Assembly: GCF_011682175.1 (NCBI RefSeq)
Contig: NZ_WHJG01000008.1
Coordinates: 124,001-188,000 of the forward strand
DNA length: 64,000 nt
DNA from: Massilia frigida
GTDB taxonomy: Bacteria; Pseudomonadota; Gammaproteobacteria; Burkholderiales; Burkholderiaceae_D
Reading direction: 5' to 3'
A program made the translations under genes and the position numbers. The notes beneath the pieces were generated by a model, which was not told where the DNA came from, searched no databases, and was given only the letters and a program-made list of their open reading frames with translations. Below, piece after piece: positions 35,300-44,115 of this stretch. Each line of letters starts with the position of its first letter. The stretch's first letter is position 1.

Positions 35300-37822
35300 T
35301 TGAACCAAATTACTCATACCATTCCCAGCCGCGAGGACATTCTCGGCATTTTCCGCAACGCGGGCACGACGCTTGATCTTGAAGCCATCGCCCGCACGCT
35401 CAAGGTCAAGCCAGCCGCGCTGGAGGTGTTAACCAGGCGTTTGAATGCCATGCAGCGCGACGGCCAGATCCACGCCGACGCCGATGGCAATTACGCCCTG
35501 GCCGACCATTCCGGCTTCATCGCCGGCAAGGTCAGTGCGCACCGCGACGGTTTCGGCTTCGTCATCCCTGACGAACCGGGTGAAGACCTGTTCCTGTCCG
35601 ACAAAGAGATGCAGAAAGTCCTGCATGGCGACCGTGTGCTCGCCAAAGTCACAGGAACCGATCGCCGCGGCCGCCTTGAAGGCACCATCGTCGAAGTCGT
35701 CACGCGCGCCAATAGTCATGTGATCGGCCGCCTGCTCAATGAGAACGGCGTCTGGATCGTCGCTCCCGAAGACAAGCGCATCGGCCAGGACATCCTGGTG
35801 GCCGGTTCGCCGGGCAAGGCCAAGGCGGGGCAGATCGTCAGCGTCGAGCTGAGCGAGCAGCCATCGCGCTTCAAGCAGCCGGCCGGCCGCGTGGTCGAAG
35901 TGCTCGGCGACCTGGACGATCCCGGCATGGAAATCGAAATTGCCGTGCGCAAGTTCGGCGTGCCGCATATCTTTTCCGCCGCCGCGCTCAAGTCCGCCGC
36001 CAAGCTGCCCGGCGAAGTGCGCGAAGCCGACCTGCAAGACCGGGTCGACCTGCGCGATGTGCCGCTGGTCACCATCGACGGCGAAGACGCGCGCGACTTC
36101 GACGATGCGGTGTACTGCGAGCCGGTCAAGGTCGGCAAGGCCAACTGCTTCCGCCTGATCGTGGCGATTGCCGACGTGTCCCATTATGTGAAGCCGAACG
36201 ATGCGCTCGACGTCGATGCGCTCGAACGCAGTACGTCGGTGTATTTCCCGCGCCGCGTGATTCCCATGCTGCCCGAGAAGCTCTCGAACGGCCTGTGTTC
36301 GCTGAACCCGGCCGTCGACCGCCTCACGCTCGTCTGCGATGCCGTCATTTCGGACAAGGGCGAGATCAAGGCGTACCAGTTCTATCCGGCCGTGATCCAC
36401 TCGGCCGCGCGCCTGACCTATAACGAAGTGGCCGATATCCTCGGCAACACCGCCGGTCCGGAAGCGGCGCGCCGTCCGGCCATCGTCCCGCACCTGCTCA
36501 ATCTGTACGACGTGTATCACGCGCTGCACAAGGCGCGCCAGGTACGCGGTGCGATCGATTTCGAAACCACCGAAACCTATATCGTCTGCAATGCGCTGGG
36601 CAAGATCGAAAAGATCATTCCGCGCACCCGCAACGATGCGCACAAGGTGATCGAGGAATGCATGCTGGCCGCCAACGTTTGCGCGGCTGACCTCTTGATC
36701 CGCCACAAGCATCCGGGCACCTACCGCATCCACGCCTCGCCGACCAAGGAAAAGCTCACCCAAGTGCGCACCTTCCTCAAGCAGGTCGGCCTGAATCTGA
36801 ACGGTGGCGACAAGCCGACCGCCAACGATTACGCCGAACTGATGAAGCAGATCAAGGACCGTCCGGACGCCTCGCTGCTGCAAACCATGCTGCTGCGTTC
36901 GATGCAGCAAGCGGTCTACAGCCCGGACAATATCGGCCACTTCGGCCTGGCGTACGAGGCATATGCCCACTTCACCAGCCCGATCCGCCGCTATCCCGAC
37001 TTGCTGACCCACCGCGCCATCAAGGCCATTTTGCTCGGTAAAAAGTACGAGCCGAAGGGCATCGACCTGACCGGCTTGAATTCGACCGTGTCGAACGCCG
37101 CGCGCAAGCAGCAGGCCAAGGACAAGGCCGATGGCAAGCAAAAGAACGAAAAAGACCTGACCATCTGGGACGCCCTGGGCGTGCACTGCTCGGCCAACGA
37201 GCGCCGTGCCGACGAAGCGTCGCGCGATGTCGAAGCCTGGCTCAAGTGCTACTTCATCAAGGACAAGCTGGGTGAGGAATTCACCGGCGTGGTCTCGGGC
37301 GTGACCACCTTCGGCATCTTCGTGCAGCTCGACGCGCTGTTCGTCGAAGGCCTGGTGCACATCACCGAACTCGGTACCGATTACTTCCAGTACGATGACG
37401 CGCGCCACGAACTGCGCGGCGAACGCACCGGCAAGCGCTACCAGCTGACCGACCGCGTGACGGTGCAGGTCTCGCGCGTCGACCTCGAAGCGCGCAAGAT
37501 CGACCTGGTGCTGGCCGGTAGCAGCGTGCAGGCCGATAGCGGCGCGGGCAAGCCGAAAAGCGCCGCCCACAAGGCGCTCGACGCCAAGCCGGCCAAGTCA
37601 AGCAAGTCGGGCCGCTCGTCCGGCAAGAGTGCCGGTGGCAGCGCGGGCAACACGCCTTCGCGTTACGAACTCGACGAGAGCGTCGGCGCGGAAGCATCGG
37701 GCAGCAAGCCGAAACGCAGCAAGTCCGGGTCGACGGCCAGCAAGGCGCCATCCCGGTCGGCAAAACCAGCAGTTGGTACGAGCAATAAAACATCAAGCAA
37801 AACGAATAAGAGCAAGCGATAA
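35300..37822 (+). CDS. rnr: Ribonuclease R
   Basis: 840-residue 3'-5' exoribonuclease that degrades structured RNA. Domains in order: an N-terminal winged helix (PSREDILGIFRNAGTTLDLE), two cold-shock domains (DHSGFIAGKVSAHRDGFGFV), and the RNB catalytic domain with the Asp cluster in TIDGEDARDFDDAVYC near residue 257. An S1 domain follows (GEEFTGVVSGVTTFGIFVQL), then a Ser/Lys-rich basic tail of about 100 residues. The frame opens at TTG; no in-frame ATG is available close by and alignment supports this start, so a rare start codon may limit expression. rlmB follows 3 bp later. Confidence 0.95.
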   Translation: MNQITHTIPSREDILGIFRNAGTTLDLEAIARTLKVKPAALEVLTRRLNAMQRDGQIHADADGNYALADHSGFIAGKVSAHRDGFGFVIPDEPGEDLFLSDKEMQKVLHGDRVLAKVTGTDRRGRLEGTIVEVVTRANSHVIGRLLNENGVWIVAPEDKRIGQDILVAGSPGKAKAGQIVSVELSEQPSRFKQPAGRVVEVLGDLDDPGMEIEIAVRKFGVPHIFSAAALKSAAKLPGEVREADLQDRVDLRDVPLVTIDGEDARDFDDAVYCEPVKVGKANCFRLIVAIADVSHYVKPNDALDVDALERSTSVYFPRRVIPMLPEKLSNGLCSLNPAVDRLTLVCDAVISDKGEIKAYQFYPAVIHSAARLTYNEVADILGNTAGPEAARRPAIVPHLLNLYDVYHALHKARQVRGAIDFETTETYIVCNALGKIEKIIPRTRNDAHKVIEECMLAANVCAADLLIRHKHPGTYRIHASPTKEKLTQVRTFLKQVGLNLNGGDKPTANDYAELMKQIKDRPDASLLQTMLLRSMQQAVYSPDNIGHFGLAYEAYAHFTSPIRRYPDLLTHRAIKAILLGKKYEPKGIDLTGLNSTVSNAARKQQAKDKADGKQKNEKDLTIWDALGVHCSANERRADEASRDVEAWLKCYFIKDKLGEEFTGVVSGVTTFGIFVQLDALFVEGLVHITELGTDYFQYDDARHELRGERTGKRYQLTDRVTVQVSRVDLEARKIDLVLAGSSVQADSGAGKPKSAAHKALDAKPAKSSKSGRSSGKSAGGSAGNTPSRYELDESVGAEASGSKPKRSKSGSTASKAPSRSAKPAVGTSNKTSSKTNKSKR

Positions 37823-37825
37823 CAC

Positions 37826-38575
37826 ATGAAGAATAAAATGATTTTCGGGTTCCACGCGGTGACCTCGCGTCTGCGTCACGAGGCCTCGTCGGTGGAAGAA
37901 ATTTTTGTCGATGCGACTCGCCAGGATCGCCGCATGCACGATCTCATCGCCAACGCCAAGGCGCTGGGCGTGCGCGTGATGCCGGTCGATTCGGCCCGCC
38001 TCGACAAGATCGTCGGAACCCGCCGCCACCAGGGCGTGATTGCCTTTGCCAGCCAGCTGGCGCTGGCGCGCAACCTGGATGAACTGCTCGACGCCATCGA
38101 AGGTCCGCCGCTGTTGCTGATCCTCGACGGCATCACCGATCCGCACAACCTGGGCGCCTGCCTGCGCGTGGCCGACGGTGTCGGCGCGCACGCGGTCATC
38201 GTGCCGAAGGACCGTGCGGTCGGCTTGAATGCCACGGCGGCCAAGGTCGCCAGCGGTGCGGCTGAAACCGTACCGTACATCACGGTCACGAACCTGGCGC
38301 GCACCATGCGCGAGCTCAAAGAGCGCGACATCCTGCTGATCGGCACCACCGATGATGCGGACAAGGGCTTGTACGAAGCCGATTTCAGTGGTCCGGCCGC
38401 GCTCGTCATGGGTTCGGAAGGCGAGGGCATGCGCCGCCTCACCCGCGAAACCTGCGACGTGCTGGTTGGTATTCCCATGTTCGGCTCCGTCGAGAGCCTG
38501 AACGTCTCGGTCGCGTCGGGCGTCTGCCTGTACGAAGCACGCCGCCAGCGCATCGCGCGCGAAGGCCAGGTCTAA
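37826..38575 (+). CDS. rlmB: 23S rRNA 2'-O-methyltransferase RlmB
   Basis: 249-residue SpoU/TrmH-class methyltransferase that methylates the ribose of G2251 in 23S rRNA using SAM. The N-terminal substrate-binding part begins [20 protein letters not shown]. SpoU motifs are [35 protein letters not shown] and [20 protein letters not shown]. It follows rnr by 3 bp, the standard proteobacterial rnr-rlmB operon linking RNA turnover and ribosome maturation. Length is typical. Confidence 0.95.
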   Translation: MKNKMIFGFHAVTSRLRHEASSVEEIFVDATRQDRRMHDLIANAKALGVRVMPVDSARLDKIVGTRRHQGVIAFASQLALARNLDELLDAIEGPPLLLILDGITDPHNLGACLRVADGVGAHAVIVPKDRAVGLNATAAKVASGAAETVPYITVTNLARTMRELKERDILLIGTTDDADKGLYEADFSGPAALVMGSEGEGMRRLTRETCDVLVGIPMFGSVESLNVSVASGVCLYEARRQRIAREGQV

Positions 38576-38591
38576 GTCCAGGACCGGGCAC

Positions 38592-38617
38592 GCCGGCGCG
38601 GAAATATCCGTGCCGGC
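38592..38617 (+). terminator. Hairpin after rlmB
   Basis: GCCGGCGCGGA and TCCGTGCCGGC form an 11-bp stem with one G-T pair around an AATA loop, 17 bp after the rlmB stop. It lacks a T-run, so termination may be weak or Rho-assisted. Confidence 0.5.
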
Positions 38618-38632
38618 GCGCCGCTCCTCCCC

Positions 38633-38767
38633 CTATTTGCAGGTTCTCATCTTGTTGGTGCTGTCCGTGGTGGACTTGCACGCATTGGCCACGTCGGTAT
38701 GCGCGCCAATGTAGTCCACCCCTTGCATGGCGACGCAACACTGTAAATTTCTTGCAAGTATCGTCAT
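38633..38767 (-). CDS. Possible 44-aa cysteine-containing peptide
   Basis: A 44-codon frame, MTILARNLQCCVAMQGVDYI then GAHTDVANACKSTTDSTNKM, ending RTCK, antisense to nothing and lying in the gap between rlmB and cysE. It has four Cys and an unusually Thr/Asn-rich composition for this genome. There is no clear ribosome site. It may be a genuine small protein or the tail of a decayed gene. Confidence 0.25.
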   Translation of the reverse strand: MTILARNLQCCVAMQGVDYIGAHTDVANACKSTTDSTNKMRTCK

Positions 38768-38855
38768 GCGCATCTGGCAAATTGACCATACATAAGCGGG
38801 AGGCGGTCGGATACGCTACCATGCCTGTATCGCAACTGTCCCCACGTCCCTGTTT

Positions 38856-39596
38856 ATGTTTTTACACCTGCGCGAAGATATCAAGAGCATCATTGAACGC
38901 GACCCGGCCGCCCGTAACGGATGGGAAGTGTTCACTTGTTATCCCGGCTTTCAGGCCATCATGATGCATCGCTGGGCGCAGGCTTGCTGGACCCGCAAGC
39001 TGAAATGGATCGGGCGCTTCATCTCGTATCTGGCGCGCATCCTGACCGGCATCGAGATCCACCCGGGCGCCACGATCGGGCGGCGCGTGTTCATCGACCA
39101 TGGCTTCGGCGTGGTCATCGGCGAAACCGCCATCGTCGGCGACGACTGCACCATCTACCAGGGCGTGACCCTGGGCGGCACCTCGCTCAACAGCGGCACC
39201 AAGCGCCATCCGACGCTGGAACGCGGCGTCATCATCGGCGCCGGCGCCAAGGTGCTCGGCTCGTTCACGGTGGGCGAGTATGCCAAGGTCGGCTCGAACG
39301 CGGTGGTGATCAAGCCGGTGCCGGCCGGCGCCACGGCGGTCGGCAACCCGGCCCACATCGTCCAGAAAGAGGCCGACACGCGCTCGAGCGCGCATCTGTT
39401 CTCGGCCTACGGGGTCACCCCGAACGGCGACGATCCGCTCTCCAAGGCCTTGCATGGCCTGATCAATCACGCGGCGCGCCAGGACGAACAGCTGGACCGG
39501 CTGATGGCCCTGATGAAGACCGCCGGAATCGCCTGCCAGAGCACGCCCGAGTGTGATAAATTGGATTCGGTAAAGCTCAATAAACTGGTCGAGTAA
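38856..39596 (+). CDS. cysE: Serine O-acetyltransferase
   Basis: 246-residue CysE: transfers acetyl from acetyl-CoA to L-serine, the first step of cysteine synthesis. A helical N-terminus (MFLHLREDIKSIIERDPAAR) leads into left-handed beta-helix repeats with GIEIHPGATIGRRVFIDHGF, the catalytic His region VVIGETAIVGDDCTIYQGVT and NSGTKRHPTLERGVIIGAGA. The C-terminal extension after residue 170 is longer than in the short SAT type and ends in a hydrophilic tail. A yceH-type gene follows 10 bp later. Confidence 0.93.
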   Translation: MFLHLREDIKSIIERDPAARNGWEVFTCYPGFQAIMMHRWAQACWTRKLKWIGRFISYLARILTGIEIHPGATIGRRVFIDHGFGVVIGETAIVGDDCTIYQGVTLGGTSLNSGTKRHPTLERGVIIGAGAKVLGSFTVGEYAKVGSNAVVIKPVPAGATAVGNPAHIVQKEADTRSSAHLFSAYGVTPNGDDPLSKALHGLINHAARQDEQLDRLMALMKTAGIACQSTPECDKLDSVKLNKLVE

Positions 39597-39606
39597 GGAC
39601 ACACGC

Positions 39607-40287
39607 ATGACACTAGAAACAACGGGCGGCGCCGACGGCGCTGCCTTGCTGGACCCGTTTGAAATCCGCGTGCTGGCGGTGCTGGCCGAGAAAGAAGGCC
39701 TCACGCCCGACAATTATCCGATGTCGCTCAACGCCATCACCAACGGCTGCAACCAGCTGTCGAGCCGCGATCCGGTGATGCAGCTGTCGGATGAAACCGT
39801 GCAGGATGTGCTGCAGCGCCTGATGCAGCGCAAGTTCGTCAACGGCATCACCCAGGCCGGCGCGCGCGTGACCAAGTACGAGCACCGCATGCGCATCAAA
39901 TGGTCGCTGGAGCAAGACAAGCTGGCCGTGCTGACGATCCTGATGCTGCGCGGTTTGCAGACGGCGGGCGAAATCCGCACCCGCAGCGGGCGCCTGCACG
40001 AATTCAAGTCGGTGGCCGATGTCGAGGCTTGCCTGCAATTTCTGATCGATAAATACCCGCCGATCGTGGCCCGCCTGGCGCTCGCGCCGGGCACCAAGGA
40101 GCCGCGCTACGGCCAGCTTCTGGGCGGCGACGCCGCGTTGTCGCAGCAGGAATCCGCGTTCGGGGTGGTCAGCGCGCCAGCCCAGGGCAGCAGGGTGGCG
40201 CAGCTGGAACAGGAAGTGGCTTCCCTGCGCGCCGAGGTCGACGACCTCAAGCTGCAATTCCTGGCGTTCACGACGCAGTTCGAGTAA
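39607..40287 (+). CDS. yceH: YceH-family (DUF480) protein
   Basis: 226-residue protein of the UPF0502/YceH family, made of two winged-helix domains. Signatures are FEIRVLAVLAEKEGLTPDNY, PMSLNAITNGCNQLSSRDPV and RGLQTAGEIRTRSGRLHEF. A C-terminal coiled coil, RVAQLEQEVASLRAEVDDLK, ends the protein. Function is not established for the family; DNA binding is suggested by fold. It is probably co-transcribed with cysE and overlaps the end of the convergent GT1 pseudogene by 20 bp. Confidence 0.88.
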   Translation: MTLETTGGADGAALLDPFEIRVLAVLAEKEGLTPDNYPMSLNAITNGCNQLSSRDPVMQLSDETVQDVLQRLMQRKFVNGITQAGARVTKYEHRMRIKWSLEQDKLAVLTILMLRGLQTAGEIRTRSGRLHEFKSVADVEACLQFLIDKYPPIVARLALAPGTKEPRYGQLLGGDAALSQQESAFGVVSAPAQGSRVAQLEQEVASLRAEVDDLKLQFLAFTTQFE

Positions 40288-41235
40288 CTGGCGCCGGGCT
40301 TACCCCGGCCAGTACCTTCTCCACCAGGTCGCACGCTTCGCCCACCCCGGCGCTGGCGGCGGTCATTGCGGCCACCGCCTTGCAGCGGGCCGTGAGCGCC
40401 TGGTCGGCCGTCAGCCGCTTCAACTGGTCCGCCACCGCGCTGGCCGTGTAGCGTTTCGGCGCGATACAGCGGGCAACGCCAAGCCGCAGCGCGCGGCTGG
40501 CATTGTCGAACTGGTCGAACGCCATCGGCTGGATCAGTTGCGGCACGCCGGCCGCCAGCGCCTGGCTGGTCGAACCGATGCCGCCGTGATGGACAAACGC
40601 CGCCACGCGCGGCAACAGTGCCTTGAATGACACGTAATCGGCATGCGCCACGCCCGGGGGCAGCGCGGCCGGCAGCTGCGCTGTATGCGGGGTGATCAGG
40701 ATGCCGCGCTTGCCGGACAGCCGGCACGCCTCGGCCGAGGCGGCATAAAACACGTGCGAGGTGGCGTTGGCGGTGCCGCTGGTGAACGCCACCGGCGCCG
40801 CGCCAGCATCGAGGAAAGCCTGGAGCTCCGCGCTGAGTGGGGCGCCGTCATCGAACAGCGGAAATGGGGTGGGATGAAAATTGGCCGGCGCGCAAGCGAT
40901 TGAACGGAACGCCGTAGAGCGGATCGAGGAACTTGCGGTCCAGGGTGCGCCAGACCAGGCGCTCGACGGCGCGCGGCAGCGTTTCCATGTGGCCGAGCGG
41001 CGAAAAGCGCGGCGCCATGAACGCCGACCTGCTCACCGATGGCGACAAGTGCACCACCGCGCCGGGCATGTTTTTCCCGCACCAGGGGGCTGGCGAAGGC
41101 CATGGTCGAACCGATCACCAAGGTCCGGCCCGGCCCGGAATAATATCGGCGCACATGGCGTCGTGGAAGAGCGGGACATAGCTCATGATCCCGGCGGCAA
41201 GGAGGGCCATCGCCTTCTTCGGATCGGTCGCTTCC
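40268..41235 (-). pseudogene. Decayed GT1 (UGT/MGT-type) glycosyltransferase
   Basis: The minus strand preserves a GT1 glycosyltransferase in at least four pieces in shifting frames. They are ATDPKKAMALLAAGIMSYV (about 41235-41115), TLVIGSTMAFASPLVREKH (to about 41060), MPGAVVHLSPSVSRSAFMAP to VPFNRLRA (to about 40875), and, after loss of about 45 residues, PTPFPLFDDGAPLSAELQAF running into an intact C-terminal domain. That domain has FVHHGGIGSTSQALAAGVPQ and PMAFDQFDNASRALRLGV. The first ~75 residues are missing altogether. The 175-codon C-terminal frame from 40792 could still be translated from GTG but lacks the acceptor domain. Confidence 0.85.
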
Positions 41236-41240
41236 GGCGC

Positions 41241-41777
41241 GTCCAGGATCATGGCGATTTGCGGACGGCCTTGCTGGACGCGGCCGAGGACCTGGTCGAT
41301 GAAACGGGGGCTGGCGCGATCAGCCTGCGCGAGGTTGCGCGCCGGGCCGGCGTATCCGCCACGGCGTGCTACCGGCATTTCGAGGGCAAGGAAGCGTTGC
41401 TGGCGGCGCTGGCCGCCAAGGGCTACGCGGACTTCGCGCTGTACATCGAACAGGCTGCGGGCGGGGCGCAGGATGCCCTGGCCGCGGTCGGGCAGGCTTA
41501 TGTCCGCTTCGCGCTGGAGCGCCCCGGGCGCTTTCGCCTGATGTACGGGCCGCTGATCGCCGACCGCAGCCGCCATCCCGGCCTGCAGGCGGCGGTGCAA
41601 GGCGTGACGCAGGCATTTGCACGCATGCTGCAAGGCAGTGGCGGGGAGGGCAAGGATGTGGCGGTGATGAGCCTGAAACTGTGGTGCATGGTGCACGGCC
41701 TGGCCCAGTTGCTGCTCGACGGAATGTTGCCGGGCCATGAGCCCGAGGTGCTGGCGCGCGCGCTGAGCGCGCGCTGA
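41241..41777 (+). CDS. TetR/AcrR regulator with lost start codon
   Basis: About 178 residues of a TetR-family repressor: HGDLRTALLDAAEDLVDETG, the helix-turn-helix ISLREVARRAGVSATACYRH with FEGKEALLAALAAKGYADF, and a ligand-binding domain with FALERPGRFRLMYGPLIAD. Homology starts at the very N-terminus (RRVQDHGDLR), yet no ATG, GTG or good ribosome site exists there; the frame simply stays open upstream into the antisense of the GT1 remnant. A TTG at 41259 is the nearest candidate. It was presumably divergent from the GT1 gene and controlled it; a deletion removed the region between them. Confidence 0.65.
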   Translation, partial: VQDHGDLRTALLDAAEDLVDETGAGAISLREVARRAGVSATACYRHFEGKEALLAALAAKGYADFALYIEQAAGGAQDALAAVGQAYVRFALERPGRFRLMYGPLIADRSRHPGLQAAVQGVTQAFARMLQGSGGEGKDVAVMSLKLWCMVHGLAQLLLDGMLPGHEPEVLARALSAR

Positions 41778-41779
41778 GC

Positions 41780-41810
41780 GGGCGCCGTTCCCGCGCGGGG
41801 TCCGGCGCCC
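41780..41810. terminator. Hairpin between TetR and ABC permease genes
   Basis: GGGCGCCG (41780-41787) and CGGCGCCC (41803-41810) form a perfect 8-bp GC stem between convergent genes, directly after the TetR stop. No T-run follows. Confidence 0.4.
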
Positions 41811-41847
41811 CGGGGTAACGGCGCGCTCGCGGCAAATGGGCCGGGCG

Positions 41848-42807
41848 TCAGCCTTCGTCGCGCAAGCGGCGCAGGCGGATCGCGGCGTACATCATCGCCA
41901 TTCCGGCAACCGCCCCGACCCACGCGCCGGGCGACGCCAGGGTAGCCCAGGAATCGGCCAGCAGCCCATTGACGCGGTCGATCGCGACATGCGCACCGTG
42001 GCTACCCATCGCGCTGGTCTCGCCGCCCAGCCAGCTGCCGGGCGCCAGGCCGAGCAGGATCCGCCCCACCACCGTTTGCATCAGCGTGCCGGCAGCGGGT
42101 CCGGCCCCCAGCACATAGGTGATCCACTTGACCAGCACGAGCGCAATCACCGGCACGCCCACGGCCCACAAAAAGACCTTGGAGCGGGCCCAGGCCGACA
42201 CCATCAGCAGCCAGCCGACCGTCGGCAGCGCCCAGATCACATACACCGGCAGCATGCCCAGCGAGCGCAGCGGGGCCAGCAGGAAAATCGGGCTGGAGAG
42301 CACCGGGCCGAACAGGTTCACCCCGTTCAGCGCCGCGATCGCGCCGGCGAACAAGACCAGCAGCACCGAGGTCGCCGTGCTCACGCCAATGACGATCAGG
42401 GGCGCCACCATGGTCACCGTGATCACTTTCGACAGCACCGTATGCGTGTCCGACAGCGGCAGCGACTTCCAGAACAGGATGCTGCGGTCGCGCCGCTCGT
42501 CATACAGCGCGGCCAGGCAGTAGAAAAACGTGGACGCGGCCAGCAGCAGCAATAGCGGCGAGGCGGCCAGCAGGCTGAGCGTGGCGAGCAGGTCGCCCAC
42601 GCCGGCCAGGCCGCCGGGCATGGCCGCGCGGCCCGCTGCCGCTGCCGCCAGCAGGTGGCGGAAGGGCGCTTCGGACCAGTACATGCCAAAGCCCAGCGTC
42701 AGGGCGGTGACGCCGACCATCACGACCGCGAGGATCACGGGCGCGTAAAAAAACGCTCCCTTGTGCTCCCAGAACTCGCGTTTAAGCAGCCATTTCAGGG
42801 TATTCAT
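41848..42807 (-). CDS. ABC transporter permease (ABC-2 type)
   Basis: 319-residue inner-membrane permease with about six hydrophobic segments, such as FFYAPVILAVVMVGVTALTL and LSLLAASPLLLLLAASTFFY, and the loop CLAALYDERRDRSILFWKSL typical of ABC-2 permeases in YtrA-regulated operons. Its start overlaps the ATPase stop (ATGA, 42804-42807). It is the last gene of a GntR-ATPase-permease operon. The substrate is unknown; relatives export peptides or respond to cell-wall antibiotics. Confidence 0.85.
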   Translation of the reverse strand: MNTLKWLLKREFWEHKGAFFYAPVILAVVMVGVTALTLGFGMYWSEAPFRHLLAAAAAGRAAMPGGLAGVGDLLATLSLLAASPLLLLLAASTFFYCLAALYDERRDRSILFWKSLPLSDTHTVLSKVITVTMVAPLIVIGVSTATSVLLVLFAGAIAALNGVNLFGPVLSSPIFLLAPLRSLGMLPVYVIWALPTVGWLLMVSAWARSKVFLWAVGVPVIALVLVKWITYVLGAGPAAGTLMQTVVGRILLGLAPGSWLGGETSAMGSHGAHVAIDRVNGLLADSWATLASPGAWVGAVAGMAMMYAAIRLRRLRDEG

Positions 42808-43661
42808 GCGTAGCTTCCTTTCATGGTCGCGACGAACAGGTCGGCGACGCTGGGATTGCGGGTCTCGCCCAAGGCGGCGAGCTGCTCGCGCGCCACGCCG
42901 TCGAACAGCATGACCGACTTGCCGAACACGGTGCGCTGGTCGATCGGCTGCAAGGCGCTGGCGGCGTTGACTTTGTCGGGTGCGACCATGACCTCGACGA
43001 AACGTGCCCCGACCTCGTCCATCGAGGCCGACAGCACGATCTTGCCGTCGCGGATGAACATCAGGTCGGTGAGGATGTGCTCGACCTCCTCGACCTGGTG
43101 GGTGGTGATGATGATGGTCTTGTTCTCGTCGAAATAGTCTTCCAGCAGGTTCTGGTAAAACTGCTTGCGGTACAGGATGTCCAGGCCCAGGGTCGGCTCG
43201 TCGAGCACCAGCAGCTTGGCGTCGATAGCCATCACCAGCGCCAGGTGCAGCTGCACGATCATGCCCTTGGACATGGCCTTGACCTTCATCTCCGGCTTGA
43301 GCTTGGTCGCGGCCAGGTAGCGTTCAGCCTTGGCGCGGTCGAAGCGCGGGTGCACGCCGGCCACGAAGGCGATCGCCTCGGATACGCGCAGCCAGCGCGG
43401 CAGGATCGCCACGTCGGCGATGAAGCACACTTGCTGCATCAGCGCATCGCGCTCGGTGCGCGGGTCGAAGCCGAGCACCGACAGCGTGCCCTCGAACGCG
43501 GTCAGGCCGAGCGCGGCCTTGAGGGTGGTGGTCTTGCCGGACCCGTTGGGGCCGATCAAGCCGACGATCCTGCCGGCGGGAATCTCGAAGCTGATGTTGT
43601 CGATCGCTACCGACTTGCCGTAGCGCTTGCTCAAGCCACGGGCTGTCATGACGGCGCTCAT
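42804..43661 (-). CDS. ABC transporter ATP-binding protein
   Basis: 285-residue ABC ATPase. Walker A is GLIGPNGSGKTTTLKAALGL near residue 36; the signature region is weakened to KAMSKGMIVQLHLALVMAID, and Walker B is LLVLDEPTLGLDI, followed by the H-loop IIITTHQVEEVEHI. The signature motif has SKGM instead of the usual SGGQ, common in YtrB-like ATPases. I chose the ATG at 43661 because it overlaps the GntR stop (ATGA). It powers the adjacent permease. Confidence 0.9.
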   Translation of the reverse strand: MSAVMTARGLSKRYGKSVAIDNISFEIPAGRIVGLIGPNGSGKTTTLKAALGLTAFEGTLSVLGFDPRTERDALMQQVCFIADVAILPRWLRVSEAIAFVAGVHPRFDRAKAERYLAATKLKPEMKVKAMSKGMIVQLHLALVMAIDAKLLVLDEPTLGLDILYRKQFYQNLLEDYFDENKTIIITTHQVEEVEHILTDLMFIRDGKIVLSASMDEVGARFVEVMVAPDKVNAASALQPIDQRTVFGKSVMLFDGVAREQLAALGETRNPSVADLFVATMKGSYA

Positions 43662-44023
43662 GATTTGTCTCCGTCTTGCCGGCGCAGCAATTGGTCGACA
43701 TCGAGGCCGAGGCGGCGGATACGTTCGAGCATGGCCGGCCATTCTTCGCGCACGAAGCGCTCGCGTTCGCTGGCGAGCAGTTTTTCGCTCGCGCCTTCGG
43801 TCACATACATGCCAATTCCCCTTCGTTTTTCCACAAGTTGCTCGTCCACCAGTTCCTGGTAGGCGCGCGAGACGGTGATCGGATTGAGCTGGTATTCGGC
43901 CGCCACCTGGCGGACCGAGGGCAGGGCGTCGCCGGCTTTCAGGGCGCCATCGAGCATCATGCCGATGACTTTGTCCTTGAGCTGGCGGTAGATGGGCGTG
44001 TTGTCGTTCCAGCCGATCGTCAT
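43658..44023 (-). CDS. YtrA-type GntR regulator
   Basis: 121-residue short GntR repressor of the YtrA subfamily: MTIGWNDNTPIYRQLKDKVI, winged helix ALPSVRQVAAEYQLNPITVS and RAYQELVDEQLVEKRRGIGM, then a short helical dimerisation end with no effector domain. It probably represses its own ABC operon. The start is firm by alignment and overlaps the stop of a 14-codon leader ORF (ATGA), so its translation is likely coupled to that leader. Confidence 0.9.
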   Translation of the reverse strand: MTIGWNDNTPIYRQLKDKVIGMMLDGALKAGDALPSVRQVAAEYQLNPITVSRAYQELVDEQLVEKRRGIGMYVTEGASEKLLASERERFVREEWPAMLERIRRLGLDVDQLLRRQDGDKS

Positions 44024-44064
44024 GGCGGGCCCTTCCGGTGGTGTGGTGCTGCCTGGTGAGACAT
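44020..44064 (-). CDS. 14-codon leader ORF upstream of GntR gene
   Basis: Encodes MSHQAAPHHRKGPP and stops in an ATGA overlap with the GntR start. Its ATG has the strongest ribosome site of the operon (AGGGAGGAATC before it), whereas the GntR ATG has none of its own. This layout suggests translational coupling or leader-peptide control. Confidence 0.5.
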   Translation of the reverse strand: MSHQAAPHHRKGPP

Positions 44065-44115
44065 GATTCCTCCCTGTTGGTGAGGTGGTGAGGTGATTTG
44101 ATGGTGATGTAGTGA

